Source: a virus
IMG/VR virus record: IMGVR_UViG_3300032242_000488
Location: 103,541-167,540 of that record
Length of the DNA: 64,000 nt
Strand: one strand, 5' to 3'
The number at the start of each line of letters is the position of its first letter. Positions within the stretch are counted from its first letter, which is position 1. Both the position numbers and the translations under genes were made by a program. This document shows positions 7,536 to 16,000 of the stretch, piece after piece. The notes below the pieces were generated by a model. It did no database searches, was not told the DNA's origin, and was given only the letters and a program-made list of their open reading frames with translations.

Positions 7536-8630
7536 ATGGCAAAAGCAGAAGTTATCAATCGTCAAGTGAGCCCGAACGGTGCGAAGAACGCTATTCGTAA
7601 GGCATTTAAGAAACAGCGTCCTTTGTTCCTCTGGGGTCCTCCAGGCATTGGTAAGTCTGATGTCATTCATCAGTTAGGCGCAGAAATGGATGCTCACGTT
7701 ATTGACATTCGTTTGAGTCTTTGGGAACCTACCGATATTAAAGGTATTCCTTACTTTGACAGCAACTCAGGTACTATGGTTTGGGGTAGCCCTTCCGAAT
7801 TACCTACGCAAGAGTTTGCATCCAAATTCCCCCACGTTATTTTGTTCTTAGACGAAATGAACTCTGCGGCTCCTAGCGTACAGGCCGCGGCTTATCAGCT
7901 GATTTTGAATCGTCGTGTTGGACAATATAAACTGCCCGATAATGTTTTGATTGTTGCCGCTGGTAACAGAGAAGCAGACAAAGGCGTTACTTATCGTATG
8001 CCTGCTCCGTTGGCTAACCGTTTTGTTCACTTGGAAATGCGTGTGGACTTTGATGACTGGTCACAATGGGCTACCGATAATCGCGTTCACCAGGACGTTG
8101 TAGGCTATGTTACTTTTGCTAAGAAAGACTTGTACGACTTTGATCCAAAGTCTAGCTCACGTGCCTTTGCTACTCCACGTAGCTGGTCTTTTGTTAGCGA
8201 GTTGTTGGAAGATGACGACACTAGCAACGACACATTGACCGATTTGATTGCGGGTGCAGTTGGAGAAGGTTTGGCTATTAAGTTTATGGCTCATCGTAAG
8301 ATTAGCTCTAAATTGCCTAAGCCAGAAGACATCCTTGCAGGCAAGGTTAAGAAAATGGACACCAAAGAAATTAGTGCCATGTACTCTTTGACTGTGTCAT
8401 TGTGCTATGAGCTCAAAGACGCCGCTGACAAGAACGACAAGAAGTTTAACGACAAGGTTAACTACTTCTTCCAGTTCATGATGGATAATTTTGAAACAGA
8501 ATTGGTTGTTATGGGTACCAAACTTGCATTGACACAATATCAATTGCCGTTGGATCCAGATGAGATTGCATGTTTTGATGACTTCCATACTAAGTTTGGC
8601 AAGTACATTGCGGCTGCTCAAACCAAATAA
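7536..8630 (+). CDS. MoxR-family AAA+ ATPase
   Basis: AAA+ ATPase of the MoxR type, which usually remodels or activates protein targets together with a von Willebrand A partner. Walker A is GPPGIGKS (residues 34-41), Walker B is VILFLDEMN (101-109, Asp106/Glu107), sensor 1 is AAGNRE (Asn144), and the arginine finger is probably Arg162 in LANRF. The length of 364 aa is normal for the family. A good ribosome site (ACAGGAG) and its own promoter precede it, and a strong terminator follows. The next gene encodes the typical VWA partner, so the two probably act as a pair. Its substrate in phage infection is unknown. Confidence 0.9.
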   Translation: MAKAEVINRQVSPNGAKNAIRKAFKKQRPLFLWGPPGIGKSDVIHQLGAEMDAHVIDIRLSLWEPTDIKGIPYFDSNSGTMVWGSPSELPTQEFASKFPHVILFLDEMNSAAPSVQAAAYQLILNRRVGQYKLPDNVLIVAAGNREADKGVTYRMPAPLANRFVHLEMRVDFDDWSQWATDNRVHQDVVGYVTFAKKDLYDFDPKSSSRAFATPRSWSFVSELLEDDDTSNDTLTDLIAGAVGEGLAIKFMAHRKISSKLPKPEDILAGKVKKMDTKEISAMYSLTVSLCYELKDAADKNDKKFNDKVNYFFQFMMDNFETELVVMGTKLALTQYQLPLDPDEIACFDDFHTKFGKYIAAAQTK

Positions 8631-8637
8631 GCAGACA

Positions 8638-8665
8638 ATAAAAGGTGCAGAGATGCACCTTTTAT
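8638..8665 (+). terminator. Intrinsic terminator with GAGA tetraloop
   Basis: A perfect 12-bp stem (ATAAAAGGTGCA with TGCACCTTTTAT) closes on a GAGA loop, with A/T flanks on both sides that allow it to work in either direction. It lies between the MoxR ATPase stop and the promoter of the VWA gene. Confidence 0.8.
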
Positions 8666-8666
8666 C

Positions 8667-8695
8667 TTGACTTTTATACAGAATGACTGTATAAT
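8667..8695 (+). promoter_or_regulatory. Sigma70-like promoter for the VWA gene
   Basis: TTGACT at 8667-8672, 17-bp spacer, TATAAT at 8690-8695, starting directly after the terminator stem. Confidence 0.8.
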
Positions 8696-8727
8696 ACATA
8701 TATACAGTAAACATTTAGGAGCATAAA

Positions 8728-9906
8728 ATGGCATATAGTACTGATCCAGTTATTGACAAAATTGTAGTAGCCCGAGTAGGCTTGCTATTACGTCATCCGT
8801 TTTTTGGCAATATGGCAACTCGCATGAAACTTATAGATGCGTCCGATTGGTTGCCTACTGCCGCTACTGACTTCCGTAACTTCTATTTTAACAGAGAGTT
8901 CTTTGAGAAAATGACTCCACGTCAAGTTGAGTTTGTAGTAGCACACGAAATCTTGCATTGTGTATTTGATCACATGATGCGTAACGAAGGTAGAGAAAAA
9001 CAGATTTGGAATATTGCCGCTGACTATTGTGTTAACGGTATTTTAAAACGTGACCGTATCGGTGACGATCCTCCTGTTAAATTCTTCTATGATCGCAAGT
9101 ATGACAACTGGTCAGCTGAACAGGTCTACGACGAAATCTACAACAAGTATGATGAAGAACAACTTAACCAGTTGGGTCAAATGTTGGATCATCATATGGA
9201 CCCAGAAGGCGGTAAGGATGGACAGCCACAGTACTCTAAAGAAGAACTGAAAAAGATACGTGACGAGATCAAAGAAGCAATGATCCAAAGTGCCAATGCC
9301 GCAGGTGCAGGTAATGTGCCCGGTGAGATTGCACGTATGATCAAAGACATGACCGAGCCTAAAATGGATTGGCGTGAAATGTTGCGTATGAACATTCAAA
9401 GCCTTGTTAAAAATGACTTTAGTTTTAGTCGTCCTAACCGCAAAGGTCAAATGACAGGTGCTGTATTACCAGGCTGTAACTTTGACACTAGCATTGACGT
9501 TTGCGTGGCACTTGACATGTCAGGTTCTATCAGTGATGAAATGGGTGCGGATTTCTTAGGTGAAGTCAAAGGTATCATGCAAGAGTTCAAAGACTTTAAC
9601 ATTAAGATCTGGTGTTTTGACACTAAGGTTTATAATGAACAAGACTATGACAGCTATAACGGCGACGAAATCGACGAGTACGAGATCATGGGCGGTGGCG
9701 GTACCGAATTTGACTGTAACTGGGATTACATGAAAGAGCATGATATCCGTCCTAAGAAGTTTATTATGTTTACAGACGGTTATCCTTGGAGCTCTTGGGG
9801 TGACGAAGACTACTGTGATACCATCTTTGTTATCCACGGTAATGACACTATTGTTCCTCCGTTTGGTAGCTATGCCTACTACGATATGGAAACTTCAACA
9901 GCCTAA
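8728..9906 (+). CDS. Metallopeptidase-like plus von Willebrand factor A protein (DUF2201/VWA-like)
   Basis: A 392-aa protein with two parts. The N-terminal half has a zinc-protease signature HEILH (residues 73-77, in VVAHEILHCVFDHMM), typical of the putative metallopeptidase domain found fused to VWA-like domains. The C-terminal part is a VWA fold with an intact metal-ion-dependent adhesion site: DMSGS (Asp263, Ser265, Ser267), then GGGGTEFD and FTDGYP. Such proteins are usual partners of MoxR ATPases, one of which lies directly upstream. Whether it cleaves protein or only binds it cannot be read from the sequence. AGGAG precedes the ATG. Confidence 0.88.
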   Translation: MAYSTDPVIDKIVVARVGLLLRHPFFGNMATRMKLIDASDWLPTAATDFRNFYFNREFFEKMTPRQVEFVVAHEILHCVFDHMMRNEGREKQIWNIAADYCVNGILKRDRIGDDPPVKFFYDRKYDNWSAEQVYDEIYNKYDEEQLNQLGQMLDHHMDPEGGKDGQPQYSKEELKKIRDEIKEAMIQSANAAGAGNVPGEIARMIKDMTEPKMDWREMLRMNIQSLVKNDFSFSRPNRKGQMTGAVLPGCNFDTSIDVCVALDMSGSISDEMGADFLGEVKGIMQEFKDFNIKIWCFDTKVYNEQDYDSYNGDEIDEYEIMGGGGTEFDCNWDYMKEHDIRPKKFIMFTDGYPWSSWGDEDYCDTIFVIHGNDTIVPPFGSYAYYDMETSTA

Positions 9907-10190
9907 TGTTATCTTTAGATAAGATTAATCCCCTTAATGTATTAGGGTGCAGGGAGGTGAGTGATCCGCCTCCCCATTTCCATTATCTTCAATTAAACCT
10001 TAAATATAATATCGTAGAATCTGTTAGACAATGGATATACGAAAATCTGCGTAGCAGATTCTATCTAGGCGAGTGCCTACAACTTACTGATAATCAATTT
10101 ACAATACAGATTAAAATTGGATTTGAAGAGCCAAAAGAAGCCAGTTTCTTTTTGCTTGCTTGTCCACTTTTAAAGTATGTAAATCATTAA
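9906..10190 (+). CDS. Hypothetical protein, 94 aa
   Basis: Coupled to the VWA gene through TAATG, so it probably shares its promoter. It contains HFHYLQLNLKYNIVESVRQWIYENL and a C-terminal beta region. Two perfect hairpins lie inside it (10044-10060 and 10066-10079). The function is unknown. Confidence 0.6.
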   Translation: MLSLDKINPLNVLGCREVSDPPPHFHYLQLNLKYNIVESVRQWIYENLRSRFYLGECLQLTDNQFTIQIKIGFEEPKEASFFLLACPLLKYVNH

Positions 10191-10230
10191 AGTGATATAT
10201 AATAGTACTTACAACCAAAGGAGTAAAAAC

Positions 10231-10461
10231 ATGACTGAAACAACTACACAACCAGAAGCACAAACTACACCAGAAGCACCAGCATCTGTAGATTTAACTG
10301 TACAAGATCTAGCAGGTCTACGTTCAGTAATCGATGTAGCAAGTTCACGTGGCGCATTTAAAGCCGCTGAAATGGAAGCTGTTGGAAAAATCTTCAACAA
10401 GCTAAATGCATTCTTGGACCAAGTAGCTAAACAACAGCCTGCACCAGCAGAAGGACAATAA
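10231..10461 (+). CDS. Conserved small protein with Pro/Thr/Gln-rich N-terminus, 76 aa
   Basis: The start is set at ATG 10231, preceded by AAAGGAG (10217-10223). Frames that begin 39 nt upstream ignore that site. The first 25 residues are a low-complexity Thr/Pro/Gln/Glu tail, followed by a compact helical domain (DLTVQDLAGLRSVIDVASSRG, then AEMEAVGKIFNKLNAFLDQV). I recall similar proteins in marine T4-like phages, without a known role. Confidence 0.75.
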   Translation: MTETTTQPEAQTTPEAPASVDLTVQDLAGLRSVIDVASSRGAFKAAEMEAVGKIFNKLNAFLDQVAKQQPAPAEGQ

Positions 10462-10465
10462 TCTA

Positions 10466-11080
10466 ATGGCCGATATCAAACACATTGGAAGGTTCAAGTC
10501 AAACGGACGTAAATGTCTGATTGCCTATAGAACACTGCCCGGTGAAAGTGATTCTGCATTAGTTATTCAAACTGAAAATTTAACTGACGAAAACCATGAC
10601 TCTCTAATGAAATTAGTTGAGTCACAAGGTGCTCAATCCAGTTATGAATTTGCAGAAGTCCTAGCACGAACAAGATTCCAAGACGGTAGTATTATGCTAT
10701 CTAATTTGCATAGTAACAAAAAATTACTTAAGGTAAAAACTAGCGAGATTGAAGTAGTTCCAAACATGAAAGCTGTTATTAGTTTAGATCAACTAAACCA
10801 ATTAATTGCTGAACAGCGTGGAATTAGTGTCAATGACCTAGCGTTAGGTAATCAAACTTCTGTACAAGATGTTGCTAAAGTAAATGATCTAACAGTTCAA
10901 GAAGAAACTGTTCCACAAAAAGCATTTGAAACTAAACAATTAGATCAACCACTTACTGATACAGACCTTGCAAAGAAATATCGTTCCGATGCAGATCGCC
11001 TTAGCAAGGAAGCCGCTCAACTTCGTAGGATGGCCGAAGAGCTAGTTCCAACAAAGAAGAAAGCTGCCGTTGACGAGTGA
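10466..11080 (+). CDS. Conserved hypothetical protein, 204 aa
   Basis: Follows the previous gene by 4 bp. The N-terminal half is a mixed alpha/beta domain (IGRFKSNGRKCLIAYRTLPG), the middle is a linker, and the C-terminus is a coiled coil (YRSDADRLSKEAAQLRRMAEEL). It has no enzymatic motif. The gene probably forms one transcript with 10231-12696. The function is unknown. Confidence 0.65.
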   Translation: MADIKHIGRFKSNGRKCLIAYRTLPGESDSALVIQTENLTDENHDSLMKLVESQGAQSSYEFAEVLARTRFQDGSIMLSNLHSNKKLLKVKTSEIEVVPNMKAVISLDQLNQLIAEQRGISVNDLALGNQTSVQDVAKVNDLTVQEETVPQKAFETKQLDQPLTDTDLAKKYRSDADRLSKEAAQLRRMAEELVPTKKKAAVDE

Positions 11081-11397
11081 CAAAAAAGTCTTTGCCCAAA
11101 GACGTCGTTGAGTCGTGGCCAGAGATTTTTAGTGATATAGATGTTCGTGCAATACCGTTGGAGTATCTTGATTCTATACGAATCATTTTTGAAAACGGTA
11201 AAGTATGGGATATAGACATTGCCAAATATGCTAAACACTCCGGTGAGGATGACTTAGAAGGTCATCTTAAAGAACTTCTCAACAATTACGAAGAGTCTAT
11301 ACAACACATAGACTTTCGCTTGGATGTCGCTAAAGTTAAGAAAGATGTAATAAAACAAACTAAGAGTTTTCTTAAAAAACCGAAAAGAGAAAAATGA
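11077..11397 (+). CDS. Hypothetical protein, 106 aa
   Basis: Starts at GTG 11077 in a GTGA overlap and ends in an ATGA overlap with the DHFR gene. The middle (YLDSIRIIFENGKVWDIDIAKY) suggests a small beta sheet, and the C-terminus is very Lys-rich (KKDVIKQTKSFLKKPKREK), which may bind nucleic acid. No family was recognised. Confidence 0.65.
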   Translation: MTKKSLPKDVVESWPEIFSDIDVRAIPLEYLDSIRIIFENGKVWDIDIAKYAKHSGEDDLEGHLKELLNNYEESIQHIDFRLDVAKVKKDVIKQTKSFLKKPKREK

Positions 11398-11930
11398 TAG
11401 CAGGAATGTTTGCAGTAGATAGTGTTGGGGGAATGGGATGGAAAGGTTCTATGCCTTGGCCCAATAACCCTGACGATATGAAATGGTTTAAGGCCACTAC
11501 ACAAAATCAAATTGTTGTCATGGGTAAAAAAACTTGGGAAAGTCCCGATATGCCTAGTCCGCTGCCAGGAAGACACAACGTAGTTTTTACCAATAACTTT
11601 TTTGATCAAGACGACATAGAACAGATCAAGGGCGATGTATGTGAAGCACTGATCAGTTTAAAAAGTCACAATAAAAGAAAAAATATATTTGTTATAGGTG
11701 GTCCTAACTTGCTTATGCAAAGTAGACCAGTGCTAGAACGTGTTTATCTTACTCGCATATCAGGCGGTTATCTAAATGATACTAGCATCGATATAGTAGA
11801 TTTTTTAGACGGAATGGTATTACATCAAACTGTCAATCTCGGATCTTGTATAGTAGAAGAATATCACAATGAAGCAATATCATCAAGCGTTAAAGCATAT
11901 ACTAACAAACGGAAAAAACAAGACCGATAG
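11394..11930 (+). CDS. frd: Dihydrofolate reductase
   Basis: Reduces dihydrofolate to tetrahydrofolate with NADPH, regenerating the cofactor used by thymidylate synthase. Family features seen: MIAGMFAVDSVGGMGWKG (cofactor/substrate strand and loop), PWPNNPDDMKWFKATT, VVMGKKTWES (the MGxxT motif), and IFVIGGPNLL (the GG motif). The length of 178 aa is normal. Its last 62 nt overlap the start of thyA in another frame, encoding a basic tail beyond the last expected strand. Confidence 0.9.
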   Translation: MIAGMFAVDSVGGMGWKGSMPWPNNPDDMKWFKATTQNQIVVMGKKTWESPDMPSPLPGRHNVVFTNNFFDQDDIEQIKGDVCEALISLKSHNKRKNIFVIGGPNLLMQSRPVLERVYLTRISGGYLNDTSIDIVDFLDGMVLHQTVNLGSCIVEEYHNEAISSSVKAYTNKRKKQDR

Positions 11931-12696
11931 AACGGGGGTAGGAACCCGTAGCGTATTTGGTTATCAAATGCGTTTTAATCTGCAAGAAGGTTTTCCAGCT
12001 ACAACTACTAAGAAGCTCGCCTGGCGAGCGGTTGTAAGCGAACTCCTCTGGTTCTTAGAGGGTAGTAGCGATGAACGCCGGCTTGCGGAGATCCTACATG
12101 GTACTAGAGATCTTTCTAAGAATACCATCTGGACTGCTAATGCCCAAGCACCTTACTGGCAAGACCGAGCACAATTTCCAGGAGACTTAGGTCGAGTCTA
12201 CGGAGTCCAATGGCGAGACTTTGGTGGAGTTGATCAAATAACTAAACTTATTGCCGATTTAAAAACAAATCCAGATAGTCGTAGACATATTATCAGTGCT
12301 TGGAATCCTCCTGAACTAGATCAAATGGCATTGCCTCCGTGTCATGTTATGGCACAGTTTGATGTCACAGATGGTTATCTAAGCTGTCAGCTATATCAAC
12401 GTAGCTGTGATATGTTTCTAGGTGTACCTTTTAACATTGCCAGCTATAGTTTGCTTACTCATATACTAGCTCGCGAGTGCGGTTTTAAGGTAGGAGATTT
12501 TGTTTGGACTGGCGGTGATTGCCATATCTATAATAATCACTTTGATGCTGTAGAAGAACAGTTATCTAGAGAACCTAAGACATTGCCCACCCTCATGTTT
12601 ACAGAAGGCAAAAAAATCGCCGACTATACTGTCGACGATTTCATATTAGATAACTACAATCCGGATCCAGCTATTAAAGCTGAAATGGCTGTTTAA
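11869..12696 (+). CDS. thyA: Thymidylate synthase
   Basis: Makes dTMP from dUMP with methylene-tetrahydrofolate (T4 td equivalent). Seen: Arg21 in TDRTGVGT (phosphate binding), the catalytic Cys158 in ALPPCHVMAQF, SRRH at 137-140, and GGDCHIYNNH near 215-224. The length of 275 aa agrees with the family. No intron interrupts it, unlike T4 td. The start at 11869 overlaps frd by 62 nt; the conserved N-terminus (MKQYHQALKHIL) supports it. The stop shares TTAA with the convergent fibre gene. Confidence 0.95.
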   Translation: MKQYHQALKHILTNGKNKTDRTGVGTRSVFGYQMRFNLQEGFPATTTKKLAWRAVVSELLWFLEGSSDERRLAEILHGTRDLSKNTIWTANAQAPYWQDRAQFPGDLGRVYGVQWRDFGGVDQITKLIADLKTNPDSRRHIISAWNPPELDQMALPPCHVMAQFDVTDGYLSCQLYQRSCDMFLGVPFNIASYSLLTHILARECGFKVGDFVWTGGDCHIYNNHFDAVEEQLSREPKTLPTLMFTEGKKIADYTVDDFILDNYNPDPAIKAEMAV

Positions 12697-15600
12697 CGTA
12701 TAAATGCTTCGATTACTTTAACTCCAGTATCATCACTAGATTCTAAAGCAACAGCAAATACATCATTAGCATGTGGTACAGCGGCTACAGCACAACCATT
12801 ATTGGCAGCTACTAGTCGTTGACCTTTGCGTACAGACCCAATTACTTTAACCGGAACTCTTCCTTTTAGTGCAACAGCTACACCGCCTTCTAAGTCTTTA
12901 TTCATTAGATAAGCTGGCTTATCACTAACTACACCAATTGCTAGATCACCATAGCTACTAGCAGTAACTTCTTTTTCGCCACCAATAGTTAATACAGTTC
13001 CAATTTCGTAGTCTGCATCTGGTAGATATTTTTCTGCTAAGTCAGCAAAGTATGCTTCGTTAGCAATACCAATGAATCTGTCAGCGGTAATTTGATTTGC
13101 GCTAAAGTTACCATCATTATCTCTAGCTACAATACTAGCTCCAGTATTACTAGAACTAGCATTAACACCAATTTTAACATTGTCACCGGCACCCGGAACA
13201 TAAGGAAGAACACCTTCATTTAATGTTATAAAATTACCAGCAGTTAATTGACTTACATAATTTAAACTAGATAATGTGCTACCACTTAATTGGAAATCAT
13301 CTGCAAATGAGGCATTAATTGTAATAGCACCAGTACCGTCAAAATTAGCTGTACCTTTTAAAATACCGCCTAATCCTATAGCTCTAGCCTGTTGTAGTTT
13401 ATCAGCAGATGCTGCCTTACCTGTAAAGTAAGCACTAGTTCCACTACCTGTTCCTTGACTTAGTACTACAGTACCGTTTGGAGATAATACATCGCCATTT
13501 AGTCGAGCAATTACAGTACCATATCCGTTAGTACCGTCACCAAGTGTAAGTTTGTTTTGATTAGTATCGTATGAAAATGTTGTTTGGTCTGCATAGATAC
13601 TTCTTGGTTGGCTACCAGTTCCTGGTAATCCTCCAGATACAAATACTGGATAGAATGTGCCAATGTCTGTTGGTTTATCAGCTACTAGAATTTGATTTGC
13701 ACTACCTACACTAACTTCTGATACATTTTTCCATGCTGGAATTGTACCTGTACTAGAAAGTACATACCCAGCCGCACCAATTGATAGATAACTAGTAGTA
13801 TCTGGGGCTGTTTGATATGGCATATCACCAATTATGCCAGCTGATAAATTTTTAGCTTTAGTTGCAGTTGCGGCATTACCACCTAATCCGTCCCCTGGAT
13901 CAGTTGCTGTAATAGTTATAGGGGCCGCACCAGAAACAGATTGACTTGAGAAATTAATTGTTAATGTTGTTTGACCTAATGCAGGTACATCGGCAGCAAC
14001 ATTAGTAATTCTTACAGTGCCTGTAATAGCTGTACCTGTTACAGTAGCATTTGATCTCCAAGTATCTCCAAGTCCGGCAAAACTCCAAGGTTGTAAATCA
14101 GCGCCAGACCCAGTGAACGTGTCAACTAATACAGTAATTGTTAATGCAATGTTATCGATAGCAGTGATTTTTCCTGCCATAGATATTGTTGGATTATTAA
14201 TTGAAGTTACTTTAATTCTAGTGTTTAATTGATAACCTGTTACTTTATTAATTGTCCAAGTTTTGCTACCTGTACCAACTGTAGTTGCAGTCACTGAGCT
14301 AATATCAGTATAACCTGCTCCAGAAGGAATATTACTTCCTGTAGTTAATGAATTTTGTACAACAATCGTAGTCGATGTTGCCGCGCCACTTGTTCCTACT
14401 AGGCTAGCACCACTTGATGTAACTGTAATTGGAGCCGCTGTAGGCGCAATATTAATATTCCAAGTTGAGTTAGTTGTTGCTCCAACACCGTCTGTTCTTG
14501 GAACTTTAAGGTTAGCTCTTGCTTGTGTATCTGTACTAGCATTTGTACCGCCTGCGGAAATTCCTAAAATGCCGCCTACGCCAAACTTGCTGTCTACATA
14601 GACTTTTGTTGCGGCATGCAAATCGCTTGTAGGTGCGCCGCTTAGTGTTAAGAATCCAGTTAGTGTTCCGCCTATAAGTGGTAATTTTGAATCATCAACA
14701 ACAGAAATATTTGCGCTACCATCAAACGGTATACCATTAATATTACGAGGAGTTTTTAAAACTATTGCATTGTCAGCAGTACCGTTAAATGTAGTTGCTG
14801 AAATTGTACTTGTGCCGTCATTATTTCTTTTACGAGCAACTAGTGTATCTCCGCTATTTGTTGCATTGAAACTTGCTTGTAGATATGAAGTGCCAACTTT
14901 TAATGCATTTGCTTGAGCCGCAGTACCGTCAAATGTTGTAGCATATACGGTGGCCCACTTTGCACTTGTACTACCTAGATTAAATCCAGAGCCTGTTGCA
15001 TCTGGTCGTACACCGTATTGATCAATGACTAACGGAAATACGGGAGTTGTATTTTGTTTAACTGAGAATGTAATACGTTGCCCGCCTAGTCTGGCAGCAA
15101 TCAATGGCTGATTAGCTACAACTGTTAACGATAGGTCATCATTTGCGCCCAATGTTACACCTTCATCAACGCTGACTTTTACCTGATATGGCAATGTTAA
15201 TAAATTGTTTACTGGACTTAGGTATTCAGAAGGTAGTTTACCACCAAATCTTAATGCATTTGATGCTGTTCCCCAAACTCTATAAGTACCACCGCCATTT
15301 GTTCCGCTAATACCAACAGCATCAACATTAGGAAAAGTAATACCACGTTTAATTTGTTTAGAAGAAGGATCTGTAAAACCTGTAATAGTACTATCTGGGT
15401 CTGCAATGTTCAGTACAAATTCATCTTCAGATATGATAAAGTTGACTGCTCCGTTAACAGTTGCGGCAATAATTCCATGAGGTGTGCCGTTTGCATCAAC
15501 AACGTTACGGCTAACCATCTGTGTAATACCAGTACCTGCATTTTGTGGACCAACAGTTAGCCAATCTTCTGTTACGCCGCCAATTCTAACTTTTAACTGA

Positions 15601-15950
15601 TCTTTAACAGAGTCAAACCATAAATCTCCTGGTGTTGGAAATGGTGGCTCTGTTGCGCTGTATTCTGCGCCAGTTAGTGTTTTCCAAACTTTTGCACTGG
15701 TATATGTATCACCGGTGTGTACTTTTAATTTTTTGTTAGTTGTATCGTACCAGATTTGTCCAGAAATTGCATTCGGGGGTGAAATTTCTCTTGCAAAATT
15801 TTCAAGCAAATGCACAAATGTTTCGTTTTGAATCTCTCCGTAGCCGGCATAATTTTTACCAACTAGCTGAATATCTAGCGTTTGGTCTACAGTACCGTCT
15901 TGTACTGTAGCTTGTACCGCCCCATTCCATCTGTTTATTGTATATGACAT
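12693..15950 (-). CDS. Tail fibre-like protein, 1085 aa
   Basis: The N-terminal ~130 residues share a module with the next two genes: LDIQLVGKNYAGYG, then ENFVHLLENFA-like, GQIWYDTTNKKLKV, and PGDLWFDS. The long centre is Thr/Ser/Gly-rich and repetitive with beta-shaft character (TFNGTAD-type repeats, and LSGAPTSDLHAATKVYVD, a pattern common in phage fibres). The C-terminal ~130 residues (AEKYLPDADYEIGTVLTIGG, then VVSDKPAYLMN) form a tip domain that I recall in marine phage fibres. It probably contacts the host surface. It has its own late promoter upstream at 15979-15986. Confidence 0.8.
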   Translation of the reverse strand: MSYTINRWNGAVQATVQDGTVDQTLDIQLVGKNYAGYGEIQNETFVHLLENFAREISPPNAISGQIWYDTTNKKLKVHTGDTYTSAKVWKTLTGAEYSATEPPFPTPGDLWFDSVKDQLKVRIGGVTEDWLTVGPQNAGTGITQMVSRNVVDANGTPHGIIAATVNGAVNFIISEDEFVLNIADPDSTITGFTDPSSKQIKRGITFPNVDAVGISGTNGGGTYRVWGTASNALRFGGKLPSEYLSPVNNLLTLPYQVKVSVDEGVTLGANDDLSLTVVANQPLIAARLGGQRITFSVKQNTTPVFPLVIDQYGVRPDATGSGFNLGSTSAKWATVYATTFDGTAAQANALKVGTSYLQASFNATNSGDTLVARKRNNDGTSTISATTFNGTADNAIVLKTPRNINGIPFDGSANISVVDDSKLPLIGGTLTGFLTLSGAPTSDLHAATKVYVDSKFGVGGILGISAGGTNASTDTQARANLKVPRTDGVGATTNSTWNINIAPTAAPITVTSSGASLVGTSGAATSTTIVVQNSLTTGSNIPSGAGYTDISSVTATTVGTGSKTWTINKVTGYQLNTRIKVTSINNPTISMAGKITAIDNIALTITVLVDTFTGSGADLQPWSFAGLGDTWRSNATVTGTAITGTVRITNVAADVPALGQTTLTINFSSQSVSGAAPITITATDPGDGLGGNAATATKAKNLSAGIIGDMPYQTAPDTTSYLSIGAAGYVLSSTGTIPAWKNVSEVSVGSANQILVADKPTDIGTFYPVFVSGGLPGTGSQPRSIYADQTTFSYDTNQNKLTLGDGTNGYGTVIARLNGDVLSPNGTVVLSQGTGSGTSAYFTGKAASADKLQQARAIGLGGILKGTANFDGTGAITINASFADDFQLSGSTLSSLNYVSQLTAGNFITLNEGVLPYVPGAGDNVKIGVNASSSNTGASIVARDNDGNFSANQITADRFIGIANEAYFADLAEKYLPDADYEIGTVLTIGGEKEVTASSYGDLAIGVVSDKPAYLMNKDLEGGVAVALKGRVPVKVIGSVRKGQRLVAANNGCAVAAVPHANDVFAVALESSDDTGVKVIEAFIR

Positions 15951-15978
15951 CTAGTAGCCCCTAAAACTAACGTTATTA

Positions 15979-15986
15979 TTATTTAT
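15979..15986 (-). promoter_or_regulatory. Late promoter element (ATAAATAA) for the 1085-aa fibre gene
   Basis: Read on the minus strand as GCGATAAATAATAATAACG, it lies 29 bp upstream of the ATG, in the 50-bp gap between two fibre genes. It differs from the other late elements in the last base (A rather than C). Confidence 0.55.
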
Positions 15987-16000
15987 CGCTCTTTGTGCTT

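Noticed and set aside
10198-10203. TATAAT as a promoter for the 76-aa gene
   Set aside because: No -35-like hexamer at 16-18 bp; only the -10 box is present.
10192-10230. Upstream extension of the 76-aa gene from GTG 10192
   Set aside because: A clear AAAGGAG site serves ATG 10231, and the extension would include non-conserved, ribosome-site-derived residues.
12015-12029. Palindrome in thyA as an attachment site or terminator
   Set aside because: It is inside the conserved coding region, no T run follows, and no second copy was seen.
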